64,000 nt of DNA, taken from IMG/VR virus record IMGVR_UViG_3300042869_000672, positions 62,001 through 126,000 of that record. One strand, 5' to 3'. This document shows positions 1 to 9,240 of this stretch, piece by piece (the first letter of the stretch is position 1; every line of letters starts with the position of its first letter). This stretch comes from a virus. The notes under the pieces were generated by a model, which searched no databases, was not told where the DNA came from, and worked only from the letters and a program-made list of their open reading frames with translations. Made by a program: the position numbers and the translations under genes.

Positions 1-3000
1 AGATCTCCAAGTTGAAAAGCTCCTTGATTATTCACCAATGAAAAATTTCCAGCAAGCCCAGAATCTAAAGGACTCAACAATTGACCATCTCCGTCTACAG
101 GAATGTGCTGCATGATTGAAGGGCGCTTGTACCTGTCTCGTATACCAGCACGATCACCTTGACGAATTATGCCATCTCTTAGATCTTCCCACAGAATTAA
201 ATTATTTGAAGTATAAGGTGCTGGACCGTATTCACTTTCCCACCATGTGGGTTTTTCTGAAAATCCCAGCATTTCCCACGGGCATTGGTGTGGCCTTGTT
301 GTGTCATAGAACCATTGATAGACTCCTCTCCAATAGCCTGGTAGATTCACTGCGCCCGTAGGGTCAGTCATGTTGCTGTAGGTATAAGTGAAAGAATTTT
401 GAGAATCATAATAACTGTTTTTTACGTAGTCAATGCTGGTGCCTTGAATCCATTTTAAAAATTCAGCATTTACAATATTGTCAACTTGAAGTTTGTTATA
501 CTGTGAGTTTCCGTAATACCCGCCAAGTATAAGATCAATGTCAAATACATTTTCTTTATATTCTTGTTTGATATTGTTGTAGATTCTGTATTCAAGTTCA
601 AGTAGAACATCATCTCTAAAATCACCATAGGCCACAGTGATGCTACCGTCGTGTCCTTGTATGACTTCTTGTGGCTCAGCATAGGTATCGTCTAAGAATC
701 TTCTAGGTAGATATTTTTTATATAATCCCATCTTGGTAGGAGTTGGTGGAATAAAATTCACAGCCGTAGACACATACTCTCTAATTTGAATTTTATCGTT
801 TTCAGAAAGCTGTATTTTTAAATTTACAAAACCAAAAGTTGAATTAAACTCATAGTCTTTGTTATGTAAAAGTTGTTGATTGTTGTAATACACGTAGACT
901 GCTCGAGAACTAAGTGTAGCAAGATCAAATTTTTCAGACAGTGCGAATGTTTTAATCCCCGTGTCTTCTACTGTGTAATCTATTGTAGAATATGCTCCAC
1001 TACCAATCATGTCTGATCCAGCAAAGGGTCTGGTTGAATTTTGTGATCTACTGATTTCTTCTAGTATAGAATCCACAAAATCTTTTGGGGTTTGATCATA
1101 GTACAGTTCATTAGCTAGCGTGATGAAACTGTTTTTAAAATCTGTATAGGTTTTCTTGGCATACTGTATAGACTTGATGATATTGATTTCTTTATCGCAT
1201 AACAATGCTATCGACAGCGGGGCAGGGCTAGAATGTTTTAGAAATCGTCTAGTGAGATTTTGAAATCCACTGATATCACGTAGATTATTACTGCCAGGAT
1301 ATCGTCCAACAAAATTATCTAGCATTTCTAATCCGCTAGAAATATGATCAGATGCTTGTCCCAGTGTGAATGTTTTTATTCTTTCATTTAGGGGATTTTT
1401 TTCCAGACCCATTGGTATTTCATAATATCCTAGATCAGGCACAGTATCTGCAAATATTTTAATTGTGATAACATCACCAACAGCAAAATTATTTGTGAAA
1501 GTAAATGTGTCGATGTTTCTTGTATAGGTGTCACGTAGTTGTACACCGTTGAGATAAAATAAAATCTTTGCTATTTTGTCATCTGTAAGTGTGGTCCAAT
1601 CGACCACTGCCGTGACAATTTCATTGGTAATAGAATTTACAGTAATTGTGTCTATTATAGGTTGTACAACATTAGGATCTAATTTTAACCAACCATTGTC
1701 ATACTGTTCATCTATATTAAATTTGTAAAATCCTGTGGCTAGATTTTGATAATAAAGTTTTTTATCAAGTGTGTAGTTAAAAACATCACTGTCTAGATTC
1801 CAGGTAAACTGTATATCTCCAACATTATCTATATTAAGATAACTGATAGCAAAGCCTAGCTCTTTGTCAAGACCGCCTATGCCTTGTTTGTAGCTGATAA
1901 TCGGACTGCCAACAAACGAGCTCACTGGGTAAGAGTCAGCATCACTAAAACTTACAGCATTAGCATCGAACATGTCAAATAATGGGGTTTGATTGACCCC
2001 TGTTTTTGACTGACTCTTGATCCAGCCAACGCCGTTGAAGTGATACATGAATCCACGATTTACAAGTCCCCGTCTGATTAACACACATTCTCCCACTGCG
2101 GGATCTAGTTCTGAACTTCTTATTAAACTGATTTGTCTTGAATTGACATGTCTAATAAATTTCACTGTGTATATTTGATTATTTGCCAACTTGTCAGTGT
2201 CGTTGGTTATCAAAATTCTGGCACCATCAAAAAGACTTTCGCCATCGATAATATATCCGCTACTGCCTTCTATAACTGAAAACACATCTGTGGTGAAATC
2301 GTCTATGTAATCTACTGCGGGCATTGCCAGTGATCCGTGATTGTACAATTTTAAATTTGATTTAAATTCTATTATAGGACGTTTTGCTCTAGTAGTTTCA
2401 TCTGCTTCAAAGCTGGATTGATTTAAGTTGTGAGCATAATCCAACACTGCTCTATGATACCATCTATTGTATCTTGACCATGGATTGGAATCTACACTGG
2501 CTCTGTTAATTGTAATGTAATCTTTGTCGCCTGGGAATGCCGCAGCGTCGTCAAAAGGTTGGGTATCAAATCCACCATTATCGAATAAAATTTCAGGCGA
2601 AGAATTTGCAAATGTAGCAGATACTACAAGATCAGCAACATTGATTAAGGAAATCTTTTCTCCTACCCCTTCTACTATCCATTTGTTGTTCATGGATTGA
2701 TTACCGTATTTCGCCGGAGATACTGTGCCAGTGAAATAAATTATCATACCATTGCTGAAAGTTATACCATTGCTGCTTGTGTATGTGGTCTTGCCGAGAA
2801 TCTCTTTTTCAATGTCAATTTTAGTGTTGCTTTCAATATTGGCAATGATAAATCGACCAAATCTATTTGGGTCAGTGAAACTTTGATAGAACAAAACGTC
2901 AGGAGCATCTAGAGGCACGGTGAAAGTTATTGTGCCATTTTCAGTTCCGTTATTGGTCAGTCCTTTATTATAGTCAAACGAGGTAGTCTCGTTGGCTACA

Positions 3001-3788
3001 TCGACAAACTCCCAATCGTCGCTGTTTTCATCTATGGTACTGCCGTCTACAGGATTGATATTTTTTTTGGCCTTCCATATTTTACCGTCAAACACCGTGA
3101 GCTGCCCTTGAACATAGGGAAACACAGGATTGTACTGCAACGTACCTGTGTCAACGTTGGTTCTAATGATAAATGGATTACCTGGGGTTGCAACTTGGAA
3201 TTTATAGGTCTGTCCTCGGTACAATGTGATTGCAGGATTATTGGTCAATCCATCTGGGGTGAATATAAAAACACTGCCCACCCCAGGTCTCACGCGATAG
3301 GTGCTGGTAATATTCTGTGCTTGGCCGAGAATTTTAATTGGAGGCGGTCCTGCAGGCACCCAATAGTATTCACGATAATTGACCAACTTGTCCCATTCTA
3401 TAGGGGGATTCCAAGTATAGTGATCCTGTGATACTATTAGATCATCTCGTTCTTCGTTGTTGTTGAAAAATTTTATTTGATTTTTGAAATCTAAATAGTC
3501 CCAAAAGGCAGTGGCTTTTTGATCTTTTTCAACCACAACTGCTGGTTCCAACTGGTATCTGCTTCTTAGTGTTTCGTCACTGTCGAGATATACGTCCTTG
3601 GTGTTGAATGTTTTGCCGTATCTTCTGCCTATATATCCAACTTTCTTTTCAAGCACACCGGGCTGAGTCAGAGGATCCAGAGTTGCTGCTAGAAATTTTT
3701 GATTAGCTTCAGTTTGAAAAATCTGTGGGAGCAGTTCAGAAGTTTTTCTAATAGGTAGACCACTTTCGGGAAATATTTTATCTGCCAT
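1..3788 (-). CDS. Giant tail/baseplate structural protein, C-terminus beyond the window
   Basis: The ATG at 3788 opens a leftward frame that stays open to base 1, so at least 1262 codons are present and the C-terminus is missing. The protein begins MADKIFPESGLPIRKTSEL and soon carries the segment LEKKVGYIGRRYGKTF, a type of N-terminus I associate with large virion proteins of marine T4-like phages. The rest is rich in beta-forming, Asn/Asp/Thr residues, with no enzyme motif seen. It follows gp6 after 28 nt in the same operon, the position T4 uses for gp7 (baseplate wedge, 1032 aa). A wedge or peripheral baseplate role is therefore inferred from context; direct homology to gp7 is not shown. 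It could also be a baseplate-attached fibre. Confidence 0.8.
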   Translation of the reverse strand, partial: MADKIFPESGLPIRKTSELLPQIFQTEANQKFLAATLDPLTQPGVLEKKVGYIGRRYGKTFNTKDVYLDSDETLRSRYQLEPAVVVEKDQKATAFWDYLDFKNQIKFFNNNEERDDLIVSQDHYTWNPPIEWDKLVNYREYYWVPAGPPPIKILGQAQNITSTYRVRPGVGSVFIFTPDGLTNNPAITLYRGQTYKFQVATPGNPFIIRTNVDTGTLQYNPVFPYVQGQLTVFDGKIWKAKKNINPVDGSTIDENSDDWEFVDVANETTSFDYNKGLTNNGTENGTITFTVPLDAPDVLFYQSFTDPNRFGRFIIANIESNTKIDIEKEILGKTTYTSSNGITFSNGMIIYFTGTVSPAKYGNQSMNNKWIVEGVGEKISLINVADLVVSATFANSSPEILFDNGGFDTQPFDDAAAFPGDKDYITINRASVDSNPWSRYNRWYHRAVLDYAHNLNQSSFEADETTRAKRPIIEFKSNLKLYNHGSLAMPAVDYIDDFTTDVFSVIEGSSGYIIDGESLFDGARILITNDTDKLANNQIYTVKFIRHVNSRQISLIRSSELDPAVGECVLIRRGLVNRGFMYHFNGVGWIKSQSKTGVNQTPLFDMFDANAVSFSDADSYPVSSFVGSPIISYKQGIGGLDKELGFAISYLNIDNVGDIQFTWNLDSDVFNYTLDKKLYYQNLATGFYKFNIDEQYDNGWLKLDPNVVQPIIDTITVNSITNEIVTAVVDWTTLTDDKIAKILFYLNGVQLRDTYTRNIDTFTFTNNFAVGDVITIKIFADTVPDLGYYEIPMGLEKNPLNERIKTFTLGQASDHISSGLEMLDNFVGRYPGSNNLRDISGFQNLTRRFLKHSSPAPLSIALLCDKEINIIKSIQYAKKTYTDFKNSFITLANELYYDQTPKDFVDSILEEISRSQNSTRPFAGSDMIGSGAYSTIDYTVEDTGIKTFALSEKFDLATLSSRAVYVYYNNQQLLHNKDYEFNSTFGFVNLKIQLSENDKIQIREYVSTAVNFIPPTPTKMGLYKKYLPRRFLDDTYAEPQEVIQGHDGSITVAYGDFRDDVLLELEYRIYNNIKQEYKENVFDIDLILGGYYGNSQYNKLQVDNIVNAEFLKWIQGTSIDYVKNSYYDSQNSFTYTYSNMTDPTGAVNLPGYWRGVYQWFYDTTRPHQCPWEMLGFSEKPTWWESEYGPAPYTSNNLILWEDLRDGIIRQGDRAGIRDRYKRPSIMQHIPVDGDGQLLSPLDSGLAGNFSLVNNQGAFQLGD

Positions 3789-3816
3789 TTTTTATGCTCT
3801 TGTTTTAATAACTATA

Positions 3817-6800
3817 TCAGCTGCCAGATGAAGTACTGGTTGACACGCTGGTAGTAAAAGTTGTAGAATTATTAATGACACTATCTACAGGGATTCTGAG
3901 TTCCGACGCAGAAATTGCAGTTACAATTTCTATGTCATCTACTGTAGCGCCACTGACAAAAATTTCATCAACTCTGCTTTGTATTTCAAATAGACTACCA
4001 AATGACTGTGTAATCTGTCTTGGCAGAATTACCATGTTGCTAATATCAGGTGCCGCGGTATTAATCACATATGTGATCAATTCACTGACGTAAAATCTAT
4101 CACCAAAATCCCAATTATTAATATCAAAGAATTCATTTATGGCATTGATGATTTTAACTTTTAAATCGTTGTCATTGATCAATTTGTTTACGTTTTTTAC
4201 TATTTTAAATTTTGCTTGAAATTGCACGTCGGCAGTTGATCCAAATAATACCTTGTAGACCACAGGATGATATATTATTTCATCCGATATAGATTTAATC
4301 AAATCTAAATTTGATCCGAATGCAATTCGTAGACTATCGCTGTTTGGTTCTTCTGGTTTTTTAGTTGCGCCTGCAAGAAAATTTCTAAATGCAGTGTTAT
4401 AACTTCGTGTTAAAAGATACACATCAACAATGTTACTGGAACTGGGATCAATTCTACGATCAACATTGGCATTGTGAATGTACTGGAATTTAAGTCCTGC
4501 TCTGCCGTAATTTGCAGTATATGAACTTTCTAATACCAAAGTATTTGTGGTTCGATCAACTCGTTTGACCACATTTTCATTGCTGTCGTAGAAGTAGATT
4601 AGTTGGCCGTCGGTATAGTCATTGACATTAACTAGACTTTCTTTCTGCACAACGACAATGATGTTATCAGTATTATCCACATATTGTTTGATTTTATTGC
4701 CTGCTACATCTACAGATTCTTGGAAGAATAAAAATTTCAAATCAAAGTCTAGTCCTGCTACCTGCTCAAATGCTTCAGGATTGTCAATGACTCCGTCACT
4801 GTCAGAATCATAAAATTCAATTTTTATTTCTTCTGTGCTTTGATATCCGTCGTCAAAGGTAATAGCATCGCTGATAGCAAAACTAATATCTTGCTTCAAG
4901 GGATTCAAAAGATTACTGTCCGGGTTAATTCCTAAAATCTTAATTTGATCTTTGACCACATCACCAGTTTTACCGTTATAGGTTTTTTGTGAGCTATCAT
5001 AATAAAATCTATTTTCTTCTATGCTACCAAACACATACTCTAAACCACGTATTCTAACAAAATATTCATCTGCCTGTTTAACAAATGCAATGATCCATGA
5101 CGAATCTAAATTTTGACTAGTTGTGTCGCCACTTTTACCAAGGCTAAAATCATTTAACAAGTCAAGATTAGCAGTAGCTACTAATTTCCAAGATGCATCG
5201 ATTACTGAAAAACGCAGACCAAAATTAAGATTAGCCAGCATGAGATTGATCATCTCGTTTTCTATTCCGTTAGGAAGATTGTTAACAAACTTAGCCACTA
5301 TCCTAGTAGCAATAGCTTCTGATGGGATAATGTCACTGAACTGCACTGCTCCTAGTCCAGACGCTAGAATTCCCACACCTGCATTGGTACCGTCGCCTGT
5401 GATTTTTATAACTTTGGTCCATAGTCGATCTTTCTGTTCAGGATCATTGGCATCAGTAGTAACCAATTTGCCACGTCTAAAAGACTGGCCGGCTGGTGCT
5501 GTGAATTTAACCAATGTGCCCGGAGTGATGTATTGCAATGTGCTGGTAGTATATGACCCAACTTTTAAAATTGTACCATCAATAAAATTGTAAAAATATC
5601 CGGTAGAATTATTCACATCTGTGGTTATCTGTTTCCAGCGATAGTTTGTGTCACTAAACAAGATCTTGTCAAATTTAGTGAGATAAAAATTGTAGGTATC
5701 TGCAGAAGCAAAGATGGGTTCAATGCTGTTGCGTATAAAATTTATAATATCAATTCTATTTGTAAATTTAAATGCCAATGATTTTTCAATGTTCTGTTTA
5801 TAAATAAGTCCATCGGCGGCAAATACATTTATACTAGAATACTTCCCGCTGGCATCAATCAAATCATAGTTTCTACTGATTCCGCTTGATATTCTATTAA
5901 TTGCTTTTACTTTGAGAATGTTCTGTGAAGTAGATAATGGGGCAAGATTGTAGTCTTCTCCGGTAATCATTCTATTCTGGGTATAGTATTGAGCAGGAGC
6001 ATTTGTTCTGATTGAAGCCACAGACTCACTTGGAGAAGATGAACTTACAGTAGACTTGAGACCCATGGTCAATGTAAGAGTGTGCCTGACACCAGTCTTG
6101 CTGGTATAGGGAATGGATATTGTGATTCCCCTCATTTCATTTGGTGATATTTGATAGCTTAAACCATTGCTGGTTCTATAATAGACTCGGAACGATCCTT
6201 GAGGTAAATTACCATATACTCCGTCTGCGAATGCTAGATCAATTCTATCATTTTCTTTTGTGAGCACTGAATAGATATTTCTAATATTGCTATTGATACT
6301 GTTATATGAAATGTTGTTGCCTATTAAACTCGATACCTTGGTCCATTCATTTAACTGTACTCCTGCCGAATTAAGTGCAAATAACCAAACATCATCATTG
6401 TTGATATTATTTGTATCTACAGCGATTAATTCATTAGTAGCAGGGACATCGATAGAAAAATCTGCTAGTTCAAGACTGCCTTGTTTGAACATGAGATAAA
6501 ATCCAGTGTTAGCACTGGTCCCTCCTTTGCCGTCATTCCTATATATAAAACCTAATTGATTGCCGGGAAATGGAGTTTCTTCATAAATTTCTTCTTTGCC
6601 TTTGAAACTAGTGCTGACTAATTCAAATGCCATTTGGCGGCCAGAAACCACTTTGCTGTAGGCAAAAATTGGCACATCATTTGATGAGGTTCTAAATCGA
6701 TATTGCTCTGTAGCAATGCCATCGATTGTTGCGGAACCTTGGCTGCGGCCAAATGCAGTGTTGTCTGTCATTGCAGCGTTTAGCACCGTGACGAATTGTT

Positions 6801-7260
6801 CTACCCAGTTTTGATTGGTTGGATCATTCCACACAATTGTCTGTTGAGCCAGATTTTTACCGTTGTTATCTAAAACACTTTCTGTGGTGCTGACAGTGTC
6901 AAATTTTAACAAACCCTTGGCTGATATGTTACGTTTAGCATTATAACTCAACATTTTAGCAAGACGAAGTACACTTTCTTTTCGTTCCGCTAGTTCAATA
7001 AAATTTTCACGGCTGGCTAGATCTATTCTAAAAGCAAGACTCTGTCCAAGAAATGCAATAGCATCAATCAGAGCAAGATATTCACTGCTTTCAATATAAT
7101 CGTTAAAATCTTCTGGATAGTTTTCTCTGAAATAGGCAATAATAACTCTGCGAAGATTTTCAAAATCATAGCTTTTAAAATCAGCACTCTGAAAAGTCTG
7201 ATAGATCCTAGTCCAATCTTCGTTGAGTATTAAATTATTTTGTCTAGACGTTGTGGTCAT
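3817..7260 (-). CDS. 6: Baseplate wedge protein gp6, unusually long
   Basis: This is the T4 gp6 homologue, which forms the inner baseplate ring by dimerising around the hub. The N-terminus has the family pattern: an acidic start, then AIAFLGQSLAFRIDLASREN and LSYNAKRNISAKGLL (about residues 65-120). The C-terminal 180 residues resemble the conserved gp6/baseplate-J-like end, including INNWDFGDRFYVSELITYV. At 1147 aa it is much longer than T4 gp6 (660 aa); the extra length lies in the middle as beta-rich sequence, including an Asp-rich stretch YDSDSDGVIDNPE that looks like a calcium-binding loop. It follows gp25 by 41 nt, and a GTTAAATA box sits in that gap. The identity is firm; the role of the central insertion is unknown. 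Confidence 0.9.
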   Translation of the reverse strand: MTTTSRQNNLILNEDWTRIYQTFQSADFKSYDFENLRRVIIAYFRENYPEDFNDYIESSEYLALIDAIAFLGQSLAFRIDLASRENFIELAERKESVLRLAKMLSYNAKRNISAKGLLKFDTVSTTESVLDNNGKNLAQQTIVWNDPTNQNWVEQFVTVLNAAMTDNTAFGRSQGSATIDGIATEQYRFRTSSNDVPIFAYSKVVSGRQMAFELVSTSFKGKEEIYEETPFPGNQLGFIYRNDGKGGTSANTGFYLMFKQGSLELADFSIDVPATNELIAVDTNNINNDDVWLFALNSAGVQLNEWTKVSSLIGNNISYNSINSNIRNIYSVLTKENDRIDLAFADGVYGNLPQGSFRVYYRTSNGLSYQISPNEMRGITISIPYTSKTGVRHTLTLTMGLKSTVSSSSPSESVASIRTNAPAQYYTQNRMITGEDYNLAPLSTSQNILKVKAINRISSGISRNYDLIDASGKYSSINVFAADGLIYKQNIEKSLAFKFTNRIDIINFIRNSIEPIFASADTYNFYLTKFDKILFSDTNYRWKQITTDVNNSTGYFYNFIDGTILKVGSYTTSTLQYITPGTLVKFTAPAGQSFRRGKLVTTDANDPEQKDRLWTKVIKITGDGTNAGVGILASGLGAVQFSDIIPSEAIATRIVAKFVNNLPNGIENEMINLMLANLNFGLRFSVIDASWKLVATANLDLLNDFSLGKSGDTTSQNLDSSWIIAFVKQADEYFVRIRGLEYVFGSIEENRFYYDSSQKTYNGKTGDVVKDQIKILGINPDSNLLNPLKQDISFAISDAITFDDGYQSTEEIKIEFYDSDSDGVIDNPEAFEQVAGLDFDLKFLFFQESVDVAGNKIKQYVDNTDNIIVVVQKESLVNVNDYTDGQLIYFYDSNENVVKRVDRTTNTLVLESSYTANYGRAGLKFQYIHNANVDRRIDPSSSNIVDVYLLTRSYNTAFRNFLAGATKKPEEPNSDSLRIAFGSNLDLIKSISDEIIYHPVVYKVLFGSTADVQFQAKFKIVKNVNKLINDNDLKVKIINAINEFFDINNWDFGDRFYVSELITYVINTAAPDISNMVILPRQITQSFGSLFEIQSRVDEIFVSGATVDDIEIVTAISASELRIPVDSVINNSTTFTTSVSTSTSSGS

Positions 7261-7277
7261 TTTACTATCCTATCATG

Positions 7278-7285
7278 TATTTAAC
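7278..7285 (-). promoter_or_regulatory. Possible internal late promoter before gp6
   Basis: Read leftward the bases are GTTAAATA, one or two changes from the T4 late box TATAAATA. It lies 17 nt before the gp6 ATG, in the only appreciable gap of the baseplate operon. It might let gp6 and the following giant gene be transcribed separately. This is a weak call because the region is AT-rich. Confidence 0.35.
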
Positions 7286-7301
7286 TATAAAAATAAACTG
7301 C

Positions 7302-7739
7302 TTAGTAAATGATTTTGTTTTCTCTATCAAAATCAAAAGTCATTCGTTCATTGATATTAAAAGGCAGATAGGTTATATCAGCTTCTATTCTTATTCCCAT
7401 ATCGGTGGAATCAATGCTTACTCCGTTGATTTCTATCCTAGGATCATAATTGATAATCTGTTCAACATCGTCTGTAATTAATTTTTTAACTTCTTCAGTA
7501 AATTGTTCAAATAACAAATCCCATAACGCTGTGCCAAAATCAGGATTTTCTAATTTTTCACCTTTGCGAATATAAAAATGATTGATGATATCCTGTTTTA
7601 CCAAATCGATGTCGTATAATTTAAATCCATTTTTGGATTCTTGAGAACTGAAACCTTTGTAGGTAAATGCGGTGTTGCCGCTGGTACCGGTACTGGCAGT
7701 TAACGCAGCCACTGATTTTTTGTTATATATTTTTGCCAT
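7302..7739 (-). CDS. 25: Baseplate wedge protein gp25
   Basis: This 145 aa protein matches the gp25/TssE family of baseplate wedge components, which join the sheath initiator to the wedge. The diagnostic core is visible: DLVKQDIINHFYIRKGEK followed by NPDFGTALWDLLFEQ, with EQIINYDPRIEINGVSI after it. Length agrees with T4 gp25 (132 aa). The first 35 residues form a Ser/Thr/Gly-rich extension. It starts two bases after the gp5 stop codon, consistent with translational coupling inside the gp48-gp53-hub-gp5-gp25-gp6 operon. Confidence 0.95.
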   Translation of the reverse strand: MAKIYNKKSVAALTASTGTSGNTAFTYKGFSSQESKNGFKLYDIDLVKQDIINHFYIRKGEKLENPDFGTALWDLLFEQFTEEVKKLITDDVEQIINYDPRIEINGVSIDSTDMGIRIEADITYLPFNINERMTFDFDRENKIIY

Positions 7740-7740
7740 T

Positions 7741-9240
7741 TTATGTATCCCTATCAGTGTTTTTTGGTGTTAGCAGTGTTGGGGCTTGATTCTCATGTAA
7801 CGCCCAAGGTTCGTGCATGGGAATTCTTTTCATGATACTGTCTAATGTTCCTGCGGAGTATCGTTTTTTATTGCCCCAGGTTGAACTAGAACTAGTTTTA
7901 ATATTAGCATGAGTTTTTAATGTAGAGGCCGGTGTGGCAGCTACTGCCAATCCAGAATTTAAATTAATGTTGCCTCCGTCAATATTAGTGTCTGATGATT
8001 TAATATTGGTTGCTCCGCCTGATGACAGTTTAGTTCCTGATCCGGAAACTAGATCGAATCCTGCACCGACAGTGATTTTCCCATTTTGAGCTGCAATTAA
8101 ATTCAAATTGCCCACTGCTTCTATTTGGATGTTGCCTCCTGCGGCTTTTGTGTTGACATTTCTACCAGCTTCAAAATTTATATCTCTATCGGCTCTAATA
8201 TTAACATCGTTTTCTGAATGTATGGATATGCTATCTTGTGCATATACATCAATTTTTCCATTGCTGGTCAGTTCAACCCATGCGGTGCCACGTGAATTGC
8301 CTATATAGATTAAGTCTTCACTGTTGTGTAACAATATCTGATGGCCAGTTCGTGTACGCAGTCTTACATATTCATTGTAAGGAATATTTGTATCACCTTT
8401 TTCTTTCTTAAGTGTATCTGCATAGTCTAAAGGTCCTTGGCCGGCTGGTTTTTTTCTTATGAATTGATCATCCCCGTCGTCAAAAACCAATTGGGTGCCA
8501 CCTAATCTACTAACAGGAACCGTTGATGGACTTTGTGCCTGCCGTTTACCAATAAACTGTTTTTTTGCATTGGGGCCTCTATCAAATGGCCCGGGGGTTG
8601 ATATTCCAAATACTGTGTTAGGAATGTTCCTTCTTGAAGTACTTGTGGTAGTTCCACGTACATCGTCTTCTAACAATCCCTGTTCTAAAAATACATCAGC
8701 AATAGGATGCACCGGTTTTTTTATTTTATCAGTTTCTAAAGATTTATCTAGCGCATTGGTTTTTCTATTGATTTCTGCCACAGGAAGAGGCCGCGTGGTA
8801 TCGTATTTTTTCTTTTGTTCTGGTGTCAGTTCAACCGCGGCGGAGCCTCCAATTGCGGGAATCATGTGATTCATAAATCTGCTGGGCACACAAGCAAACC
8901 AAAATCCTTCTGCAGTATTACCATCAACAAAAGCACACAGTACAGTGGTGCCAATTTCAGGAGTTGGAAACCACATGCCATAACTTTTTTGTGTGTCATT
9001 GTAATCAGTTTTATTCAAGCCTAAATTTTCATACGCAGTGACTCCATAAAAAGGACTGGCATATCTTACTGTATATGTCTGACCTAGGTCGCCAATAGTA
9101 TTTCCATTATCTCTTGATATTGACACTTCTAGTCCGCTCATAAATCCGGGATCCAAATATCCTACAACCTTGGCCATCATTATACCGGAGCCGATTTTTC
9201 CAGAGCTTTCACTAACTGGGGTTCGTTTTTCAATAGACAT
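7741..9240 (-). CDS. 5: Baseplate hub spike gp5 (OB fold and beta-helix, no lysozyme domain)
   Basis: This is the central spike protein at the tip of the tail tube. Residues 1-130 look like the gp5/VgrG OB-fold domain (MAKVVGYLDPGFMSGLEV, PEIGTTVLCAFVDGN). Residues about 320-420 are a run of short V/I-x-I-x repeats such as SIHSENDVNIRADRDINFEA, typical of the triple-stranded beta-helix needle of gp5 and VgrG. T4 gp5 has a lysozyme domain between these parts. Here that space (about 135-290) is a Pro/Lys/Arg-rich linker with no lysozyme-like catalytic motif that I can find. The tape-measure gene at 21869 carries a hydrolase-like domain that could replace it. The ATG overlaps the preceding stop as TAATG. 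Confidence 0.9.
   Translation of the reverse strand: MSIEKRTPVSESSGKIGSGIMMAKVVGYLDPGFMSGLEVSISRDNGNTIGDLGQTYTVRYASPFYGVTAYENLGLNKTDYNDTQKSYGMWFPTPEIGTTVLCAFVDGNTAEGFWFACVPSRFMNHMIPAIGGSAAVELTPEQKKKYDTTRPLPVAEINRKTNALDKSLETDKIKKPVHPIADVFLEQGLLEDDVRGTTTSTSRRNIPNTVFGISTPGPFDRGPNAKKQFIGKRQAQSPSTVPVSRLGGTQLVFDDGDDQFIRKKPAGQGPLDYADTLKKEKGDTNIPYNEYVRLRTRTGHQILLHNSEDLIYIGNSRGTAWVELTSNGKIDVYAQDSISIHSENDVNIRADRDINFEAGRNVNTKAAGGNIQIEAVGNLNLIAAQNGKITVGAGFDLVSGSGTKLSSGGATNIKSSDTNIDGGNINLNSGLAVAATPASTLKTHANIKTSSSSTWGNKKRYSAGTLDSIMKRIPMHEPWALHENQAPTLLTPKNTDRDT

Noticed and set aside
5123-5593. 156-codon frame opposite gp6
   Set aside because: It lies wholly inside the conserved gp6 gene on the other strand and has no ribosome-binding site or neighbour in that direction.
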